A stretch of 28,654 nt of DNA from NCBI GenBank assembly GCA_002497075.1, contig DAML01000007.1:2729-31382 (forward strand), in the 5' to 3' direction. This document shows positions 23,657-28,654 of the stretch, piece by piece (position 1 is the first letter of the stretch; every line of letters begins with the position of its first letter). The notes under the pieces were generated by a model. It had not been told where the DNA came from and ran no database searches. It saw only the letters and a list, made by a program, of their open reading frames with translations. Source of the stretch: Methanomassiliicoccaceae archaeon UBA472 (lineage in GTDB: Archaea; Thermoplasmatota; Thermoplasmata; Methanomassiliicoccales; UBA472). The translations under genes and the position numbers were made by a program.

Positions 23657-24030
23657 GCCTGACCTCCCTGCTCCCGGATGACAGCTCGCATATCCTCCAC
23701 CGCCTTCCGGAATCGCGCGGCCTGATGCTCGGCCAGGTGTACCATGGCCACCCTGCCCTTGGCCAGTCCGACGTCCTGCATGGTCCTTTCCAGGACCACG
23801 GACCGGCGGGCGGCGACCTCGCTCCCGTAATGATGGGCGCAGTTCTCCAGCAGGCACCCCACGATTAGTACGCCTTCCGCCCCCTGACGGAAGCTACGGA
23901 GCACTTCCCACTGCTCTACGGAACCGGCGCAGGGGACCTCTCTTACGATCACGTCGTCCAGACCTCCGTCCTCCAGAGCGGATAGTGCGGCCGGCATTCC
24001 GGAACGGGAACAGCAGTAACAGACGATCAT
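23653..24030 (-). CDS. mvhD: MvhD/FlpD-type iron-sulfur electron-transfer subunit
   Basis: A 125-residue MvhD-like protein: N-terminal 'CYCCSRSG' (Cys4, Cys6, Cys7), 'VPCAGSV' (Cys34) and 'GCLLENCAHHYG' (Cys59, Cys64), the cysteines that hold a [2Fe-2S] cluster in MvhD. It links HdrA to hydrogenase, formate dehydrogenase or MetF-type partners. No hydrogenase large or small subunit is in the window. Start and stop overlap the neighbours by ATGA on both sides. Confidence 0.9.
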   Translation of the reverse strand: MIVCYCCSRSGMPAALSALEDGGLDDVIVREVPCAGSVEQWEVLRSFRQGAEGVLIVGCLLENCAHHYGSEVAARRSVVLERTMQDVGLAKGRVAMVHLAEHQAARFRKAVEDMRAVIREQGGQA

Positions 24031-25352
24031 TTCAGACCCCCTCCTATCTTAGTTCCGCCAACCTCTGCCCTTAGGTCGGTGGGCGGCATATTGATGGCTG
24101 CGCTCGGGCATAGAGCCAGGCACATTCCGCAGCCCTGGCACTTTTCGGCGGATATGGACATCTCCCCTCCGCTCAAGAACGGTGCGCCATAAGGACAGAC
24201 CCGCAGACAGGTGAGGCAAAGCGAGCACCTATCCTTCTCGATCGAGGCCAAAGGGACCCTGGGAAGCGGGGAACTGATGATCTTGACAAGAGAAGCGACC
24301 GTCGCCCTGGCCATCCCGGCCGGGTCGCCCTCGTGATGAGCGGAGAACGCCGAACCGCACAGGGATATGCCAGGCATGCCGCTGTCGCCAGGTACGAGTC
24401 CTACCGGGCGGCGGGATGAGGGCATGCCGAAGGCTTCGAGCACACTATCAGACATCTCTGGTCTAGAAGACCGTATGGTGACCAGGTCCCCGACCTTGAT
24501 CCTCAATGGACAGCCCAGATGCTCATCGTTGACCGTGACCGAACCTCCGGCCACCTCGATCTCGGACGCTCTCAGGAAGACCACGCCGCGCAACTGGAGG
24601 TCCCGGTACAATATCTCGCCATCACCGGAGAACGGCGTCTCCTGGACCACTGCGTAGACATTGCCGCCTTTGGACAACGCGCTCTCAAGCTCTGAAACGA
24701 ACGAATGAAGGCACTCCTCTCCTCCGGCCAGGGCCACCACGGTGTCGCCCTCCCCGAAGCACATCCTATCCACTTCCACGATCAGGTCGAACGACAGGAG
24801 CGCAAGGCCGAACTGATGCATCACCTCTCCGGCCTCCAGGATGAAATTGCCTCTCCCTCCGGTAAGGCGCGCCTCATTCCAGTTCACATCGTCCGTAGCC
24901 ATGCGCGCGACCTTCAGGCCCTCGGCCACCGCTTGATCGTAAGCGGCGTCCGCCGAAATTCCGTCACCGACCATTAACAGCGTGTCGCTCTGAGCTCCAT
25001 TGGGAAACTTCGCCTCGCGCTCGTCAAGCACCCTGGCCAGTGCGAGCTCGGCGGCATGAGCGGTCCTTATCTGGAACGGCACCACAGCCACCCTGGTCGG
25101 AGGTATCCCGGCCAGAGCGGCCAGGTCCTGGTACTTTTTCAGTTCGGATACGGAACAGCCGAGCACCAGTAGCGCCTGGGTCGTCCGTCCTAATAAATGA
25201 AGCTGGATCTGGTTCCTGCCCCCTGTGGAACAGCAAGTGGGAAGCATCTCGGAGTGCCCGACCCGGGGATGCTTCATGAGTCCGCGGTAAGCCACCAGAT
25301 TAGCGCCGTGCGCCCGGCAGATGAACACCGCCGCTTTCATCGGCTCACTCAT
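24027..25352 (-). CDS. HdrA-like protein with degenerate flavin domain and two C-terminal [4Fe-4S] clusters
   Basis: A 441-residue protein. Residues 1-110 resemble the HdrA N-terminal cluster domain ('KAAVFICRAHGANLVAYRGL', 'LPTCCSTGGRNQI', 'LLVLGCSVSELKKYQDLA'). Residues about 122-350 keep an HdrA-like order but the nucleotide motif reads 'LLMVGDGISADAAYDQA' instead of GGGxAG, and the closing 'GISLCGSAFSAHHEGDPAGM' matches HdrA's 'GIFLAGxxxGPKDI' only loosely, so FAD binding may be lost. The inserted ferredoxin of HdrA is absent. The C-terminus has two clusters: 'CSLCLTCLRVCP' and 'CQGCGMCLALCP'. It likely pairs with the HdrA-like protein encoded just upstream. Alternative start: ATG at 25340. 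Confidence 0.82.
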   Translation of the reverse strand: MSEPMKAAVFICRAHGANLVAYRGLMKHPRVGHSEMLPTCCSTGGRNQIQLHLLGRTTQALLVLGCSVSELKKYQDLAALAGIPPTRVAVVPFQIRTAHAAELALARVLDEREAKFPNGAQSDTLLMVGDGISADAAYDQAVAEGLKVARMATDDVNWNEARLTGGRGNFILEAGEVMHQFGLALLSFDLIVEVDRMCFGEGDTVVALAGGEECLHSFVSELESALSKGGNVYAVVQETPFSGDGEILYRDLQLRGVVFLRASEIEVAGGSVTVNDEHLGCPLRIKVGDLVTIRSSRPEMSDSVLEAFGMPSSRRPVGLVPGDSGMPGISLCGSAFSAHHEGDPAGMARATVASLVKIISSPLPRVPLASIEKDRCSLCLTCLRVCPYGAPFLSGGEMSISAEKCQGCGMCLALCPSAAINMPPTDLRAEVGGTKIGGGLK

Positions 25353-26520
25353 GGTCCGCCTCCAGGTGCTTCATGGCCAGATGGGCGGCGGCGATACCGT
25401 CGGCCACGCAATGTCCTATGTCCTTGGGCCCGCGGCAGCTCCCGGCCAGGAATATGCCTCGATCGGAACAATGGTCGTCCTTCAGGTCCCCCCAAGGGTC
25501 CCTGGGTATCGCCAGCTGCGATAACGCGTCATCGTCCAGATCGGGAACCAGCCCGACCGAGAGGACCACGGAATCAAAGCCCTGGTGCACTATACCATCA
25601 TCTGAGGCGTAGCGGACCGCGGGACGGCCGTCCTCGGCGACGATCTCAGCGGGACGCGAACGGACCACCTGGATGTCGGTGGCCGTCAGTTCCTTTAGCA
25701 ATCCATCATCAGGGCTCAGGCCGCGCCAGTCCGTGATGAACATGGTTATCGAGAGCTTGGGGAACTTTTCCTTGAGGGTAAGCGCCTGCCTGAGAGAGTA
25801 TTTGCAGCAGACCGAGGAGCACTTGGGCGTTCCGATCTTCGAGGAACGGGAGCCGACGCACAGGACGAAAGCTGCCTTCTTGCCATTCCCTAGGTCCGCC
25901 TCCCTTTTCCCTTCCAGGAACGACTCCAGTTCCATGGATGTCATGACGCCGTGGATCTCTCCATGGCCCAGGCGTTTTTCCTCGGATGCCGGGAACTCCA
26001 GAGAACCTGTGGAGACCACCACCGCGTTCCCGTTCACGCTGAGATGCTCCTCGCCGAAGAGATCTATGGCCCCGACGGGGCAGACGCTGACGCACCGTTC
26101 GCACTCCAGCCCCTGGATCGAGCGGCAGGCGCTCCGGTCCAGCCTTATCTTGCCGGCGGTCTTGGTCATTGCTCCGGTCGGGCAGGCCTCCACGCACTTG
26201 CCGCAGCGCGAGCATAGTCCGAGATCGATAGCGTCCTTCGGGCGCACCAGATCGAAACGGTAACGTCCGTTGTTGCGCTCCAACTGCTCCAGCTCGATAT
26301 TGGTGTGCACCGATATCAGTTCGGACGAGAGAACCTGCGAACGCACGCGATGCACCCGGCAGACGTCGCATTGACGACAGTGAACGACGCCTTTGCAGGC
26401 CAGGTCCTGGACCCTTCCGCCGAGCGCATCGCGCTTCTCCAGCAGGGCGACGCTAACCCCTCGCTCAGCCAGTTCCGCCGCGCAGGCCAGCCCGGCCGGG
26501 CCTCCTCCGAGGACGACCAC
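25345..26520 (-). CDS. hdrA: HdrA-like flavoprotein with inserted ferredoxin domain
   Basis: A 391-residue protein. 'VVLGGGPAGLACAAELAERG' at residues 2-21 is an intact FAD-binding motif; 'ACKGVVHCRQCDVC' (Cys42, 48, 51, 54) follows, then two ferredoxin clusters ('CSRCGKCVEACP' and 'CERCVSVCP', about residues 102-150). The flavin domain resumes with 'VVVSTGSLEFPA', 'FVLCVGSRS', 'CCKYSLRQALTLKE' and 'GIFLAGSCRGPKDIGHCVADG'. It lacks both the N-terminal cluster domain and the C-terminal ferredoxin of full HdrA, which are found in the next gene. The GTG start has no strong ribosome binding site; no in-frame ATG exists just upstream. It is first in the operon that ends with metF. Confidence 0.85.
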   Translation of the reverse strand: MVVLGGGPAGLACAAELAERGVSVALLEKRDALGGRVQDLACKGVVHCRQCDVCRVHRVRSQVLSSELISVHTNIELEQLERNNGRYRFDLVRPKDAIDLGLCSRCGKCVEACPTGAMTKTAGKIRLDRSACRSIQGLECERCVSVCPVGAIDLFGEEHLSVNGNAVVVSTGSLEFPASEEKRLGHGEIHGVMTSMELESFLEGKREADLGNGKKAAFVLCVGSRSSKIGTPKCSSVCCKYSLRQALTLKEKFPKLSITMFITDWRGLSPDDGLLKELTATDIQVVRSRPAEIVAEDGRPAVRYASDDGIVHQGFDSVVLSVGLVPDLDDDALSQLAIPRDPWGDLKDDHCSDRGIFLAGSCRGPKDIGHCVADGIAAAHLAMKHLEADHE

Positions 26521-26630
26521 TTTGGCTATGCCACCACCCCCCTTGGCGAGACGAATGAGATGCCTGACGGAGAGGCTGGTCCATGCGGTCCGAGAGGGGC
26601 GTCCATTATAGGTTTGCCACCATTAGCCAG

Positions 26631-26642
26631 CTATTAAAAACT
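26631..26642 (-). promoter_or_regulatory. TATA-like element for the hdrA-mvhD-metVF operon
   Basis: Minus-strand 'agtttttaatag' lies about 115 nt before the GTG at 26520, so a leader near 90 nt is predicted. A weaker AT block 'ctataatgg' (26605-26612 region) is closer. The 170-nt divergent gap to the deacetylase gene holds nothing else recognised. Confidence 0.35.
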
Positions 26643-26661
26643 TTTGAGACGGACCGCACCG

Positions 26662-26669
26662 CTTAAGTC
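26662..26669 (+). promoter_or_regulatory. Possible TATA-like element for the deacetylase gene
   Basis: 'cttaagtc' is centred about 26 nt before the GTG at 26691, fitting a leaderless start. The motif is weak and no ribosome binding site is present. Confidence 0.3.
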
Positions 26670-26690
26670 CTGGCCACGGGATATACCCAC

Positions 26691-27515
26691 GTGCGCGCCG
26701 TGGCCTTCACTGTGGACGTGGACCGGGACGTCAACCTGGCCTGCCAAGGGGACATCTGCTCCATCTCCAACGGGGGAAAGCACCCCCGCTTCACTTCGTC
26801 GGCTAAGGGCCTGGAGCTGATCGCTGGACTACTTGAAGAAATGGGCGTCAAGGGAACGTTCTTCTGGGAGGGACGGACGGCAGAGGTCCTTTCAGAGAAG
26901 ATGGACCTCAAAGGCCTGATGCGCCGTCAAGAGGTGGCGCTGCACGGCTACGATCACGAGGACTTCGCAGGTAAGGAGACCGGGATACCGCTCGACCGGG
27001 AAAACACTGGATCCACCCTGGACAAGGGAACGGAGGCCCTGGATCGTGTGTTCGGAGAGGGCGCAAGGGGCTTCCGCGCTCCCTACCAGAGGGTGACGGA
27101 CATTTTACTGGACGAACTGCGCGCCAGGAACTTCCTTTACGATTCGTCGGACACCGTCGAGCTCGTCGAGGGCAAGGTCCGTCCATACCGCAACAAGAAC
27201 GGGTTGCCAGAGATCCCGGTCTGCTGGTCCCGGGACGGCCGGGGGAAGAAGATCGTCTCCTATCTGTGGCCGTATCACGAGGGTAAGAGGCCGATCGCCG
27301 ACTATCTGGAAATGGTAGACAATTTCCAGGATGGACTGCTGGTGATAGCCACTCATTCCTGGCATCCAGTGGAGAGCTACTGTTCAGGACTCCGGACGAA
27401 AGAGGATACGAACCGGGATATGGCCGACCTGAGAACGCTGCTTGATCATATCGATCGTTCCGGATGCGCTCTCATGGGCATCGCTAACCACATGCGGAGG
27501 AAGGATGCCCTGTAA
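26691..27515 (+). CDS. Polysaccharide deacetylase (NodB-like) family protein
   Basis: A 274-residue NodB-fold carbohydrate esterase. Motif 1 'FTVDVDRD' (Asp), motif 2 'LHGYDHEDF' (two His spaced H-x3-H, metal ligands), motif 3 'GFRAPYQR', motif 5 'IATHSWHP'. The start 'MRAVAFTVDVDRD' at a GTG is typical. No signal peptide, so it acts in the cytoplasm, perhaps on a sugar-nucleotide or lipid-linked sugar rather than a wall polymer. It overlaps the DUF3786 gene by 11 nt, so the two are co-translated. Confidence 0.85.
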   Translation: MRAVAFTVDVDRDVNLACQGDICSISNGGKHPRFTSSAKGLELIAGLLEEMGVKGTFFWEGRTAEVLSEKMDLKGLMRRQEVALHGYDHEDFAGKETGIPLDRENTGSTLDKGTEALDRVFGEGARGFRAPYQRVTDILLDELRARNFLYDSSDTVELVEGKVRPYRNKNGLPEIPVCWSRDGRGKKIVSYLWPYHEGKRPIADYLEMVDNFQDGLLVIATHSWHPVESYCSGLRTKEDTNRDMADLRTLLDHIDRSGCALMGIANHMRRKDAL

Positions 27516-28104
27516 TCCTGCTTACCGGCAGGCCATCATGCTGGCCTGGGACTCCCTAGGTGGAGTACCAGACAAGGAGCTGGCCACAGCCTCGGGAGGG
27601 GAGCTTCGGGGCAGAGAGCTGGTCCTGCTGAGCGCCGGAAAGGAGACGCTGGTGGACCTGGGCGATAGAACGGTCACCGCACCGGACATTCTAGGCGGAG
27701 GATGGGGACTGGCGACGCTGCACCATATGAAAGGATGCCTGACCTGGAAAAGGGACGACGAGTGGATGTCCTTCGATATGCTTCTATCGGGACGCCCGTT
27801 CGCCGAGGCTTTTCGTCAGCGGGCGGTGCAGCCTTTGGCCGATCGATACGGGAAGGCCCCAAAAGCTCTGCTGAAGGACGCTGCGTATCTCGGAGGAAAT
27901 AAGATCGATATGGGGGACGCCGCGATCGTCATTCCGGCCTTCCCGCGGCTAAGGGTGGCGGTGGCAGCCTGGCAGGGGGACGAGGAAGTTCCCGGCCGGA
28001 CGGTCATTCTGTTCGACGCGGGCGGGGCGAGAACGCTCCCGGCCGAAGATCTGGCCGAGGTCGGGATTAGCATCGCCCAGGCGCTTCTCAGTACAGACCG
28101 GTGA
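27505..28104 (+). CDS. DUF3786 protein
   Basis: A 199-residue protein. The family pattern is clear in its second half: 'LHHMKGCLTWKRDDEWMSF', 'AAYLGGNKIDMGDAAIVIPAFPRLRV', 'AAWQGDEEVPGRTVILFD', 'LPAEDLAEVG'. DUF3786 has no known role but, as I recall, tends to occur in anaerobes with corrinoid/CODH metabolism. ATG 27505 follows GGAGGAA and begins at the family N-terminus; the longer frame from 27442 lies inside the deacetylase gene. Its 3' end overlaps fhs on the other strand by 17 nt. Confidence 0.78.
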   Translation: MPCNPAYRQAIMLAWDSLGGVPDKELATASGGELRGRELVLLSAGKETLVDLGDRTVTAPDILGGGWGLATLHHMKGCLTWKRDDEWMSFDMLLSGRPFAEAFRQRAVQPLADRYGKAPKALLKDAAYLGGNKIDMGDAAIVIPAFPRLRVAVAAWQGDEEVPGRTVILFDAGGARTLPAEDLAEVGISIAQALLSTDR

Positions 28105-28654
28105 TCTTTCCGTCCTCGTCGATGTCAATGCCTAGCGCCGATGGTTGCGAAGGCAGTCCGGGGATGAGCATGATGCGTCCGCAAATCGGAACGACAAAAC
28201 CGGCCCCCGAGGAGACGAATATTTCCCTGACCGTGAGCTCCCAGCCCGTCGGCGCGCCTTTCATTTCCGGCCTGTCGGTCAGGGACAGCTGGGTCTTGGC
28301 CATGCACACCATGAAATTTCCGATACCGGACTCCTCTATCACGCGCAGGTGCCTCTTGGCTGCCGTTTCGTACTCCACCACCTGAGCCCCGTACATCTCG
28401 GTGGCGATGATCCGGATCTTCTCCCTCAACGGAACGTCGAGGTCGTACAGGTATCGGAAGTCGCAGGCGTCCTTCTCTATAGCCTCAGTCACCTGGTCGG
28501 CCAGCTCCTGCCCGCCCGCCCCGCCCTTTTCAAACACCTCGGACAGGGCGCAGCGCACCCCCATCTGAAGACAGTGCTCCCTGACCATGCGCACTTCTTC
28601 CTCGGTGTCGGCCGGGAAGTGGTTGATGGCCACGACGATCGGGACGCCGAAGTG
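28088..28654 (-). CDS. fhs: Formate-tetrahydrofolate ligase, C-terminal part
   Basis: The frame is open to the window edge, so the N-terminal part, including the P-loop, is missing; about 188 residues remain. 'FGVPIVVAINHFPADTEEEV' is the FTHFS segment, followed by 'WGKGG'-equivalent 'VFEKGGAGGQELADQV', 'IATEMYGAQVVEYE', 'MVCMAKTQLSLTD', 'VREIFVSSGAGFVVPICGRIMLIPGLP' and the C-terminal 'IDIDEDGKITGLY'. It makes 10-formyl-H4F from formate and ATP, the first H4F step of the methyl branch and the donor for PurH. The GTG at 28633 is internal. It is convergent with the DUF3786 gene. Confidence 0.95.
   Translation of the reverse strand, partial: HFGVPIVVAINHFPADTEEEVRMVREHCLQMGVRCALSEVFEKGGAGGQELADQVTEAIEKDACDFRYLYDLDVPLREKIRIIATEMYGAQVVEYETAAKRHLRVIEESGIGNFMVCMAKTQLSLTDRPEMKGAPTGWELTVREIFVSSGAGFVVPICGRIMLIPGLPSQPSALGIDIDEDGKITGLY

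Noticed and set aside
23657..23857. N-terminal extension of metV by 67 codons
   Set aside because: It lies within mvhD in another frame; the coupled ATG at 23656 starts at the family N-terminus.
27442..27504. DUF3786 start inside the deacetylase gene
   Set aside because: The ATG at 27505 has a good GGAGGAA site and gives the family's normal N-terminus.

Overview
The window reads as a piece of an archaeal chromosome. It is moderately GC-rich, with short intergenic gaps that carry archaeal-looking TATA boxes placed for leaderless or short-leader transcripts, and many tightly overlapping operons. The best guess (inference from gene content, not phylogeny) is a Thermoplasmatota lineage near the Methanomassiliicoccales. 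It appears to run a bacterial-type, tetrahydrofolate (H4F)-based Wood-Ljungdahl pathway. Genes of that pathway run from edge to edge: the C-terminus of the corrinoid/iron-sulfur protein (CFeSP) large subunit at the left end and the C-terminus of formate-H4F ligase at the right end.

Layout. 1-553: 3' end of cdhE/acsC. 635-3412: two membrane-anchored exported proteins, one papain-like with a C-terminal YfaP/DUF2135-like domain and one small fibronectin III protein. 3366-5146 (minus): a MetE-core methyltransferase (MesB-like) overlapping cooC, the CODH nickel ATPase. 5176-6698: a divergent SAM methyltransferase / radical SAM pair. 6688-8604 (minus): RACo-type reductive activator of corrinoid proteins. 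8683-9612: a CDF zinc/metal exporter. 9683-13675 (minus): a ~1330-residue surface protein with a beta-helix and Ig-like repeats. 13740-16282: divergent purH and acsE. 16349-17637 (minus): a DUF3303-like protein and a TPR/zinc-ribbon membrane protein. 17690-18811 (minus): a UroD/MtaA-type methyltransferase. 18893-19432: an unrecognised protein.

19434-21991 (minus) is a sulfur-transfer operon: tusA, dsrE-like, iscS-like, iscU fused to a DUF59-like domain, and possibly a 30-residue ORF. 22068-26520 (minus) is a translationally coupled operon: HdrA-like flavoprotein, a second HdrA-like protein with a degenerate flavin site, mvhD, metV and metF. 26691-28104 (plus): a polysaccharide deacetylase overlapping a DUF3786 protein. 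28088-28654 (minus): fhs, partial.

How the parts fit. Fhs, MetF/MetV and AcsE carry a formate-derived one-carbon unit on H4F to the CFeSP. RACo reactivates the corrinoid, CooC matures CODH, and the MesB-like enzyme may draw methyl groups from the CFeSP for methionine. PurH uses 10-formyl-H4F for purines. The MvhD/HdrA proteins probably link methylene-H4F reduction to ferredoxin or another low-potential carrier. The most unusual single observation is that the IscS-like protein has Thr where cysteine desulfurases have the PLP-binding lysine, with further substitutions of PLP-contact residues, yet keeps its mobile-loop cysteine. It sits in an operon with TusA, a DsrE-like protein and IscU. No rRNA, tRNA, CRISPR array or insertion sequence was recognised, and no gene-free stretch exceeds about 300 bases.
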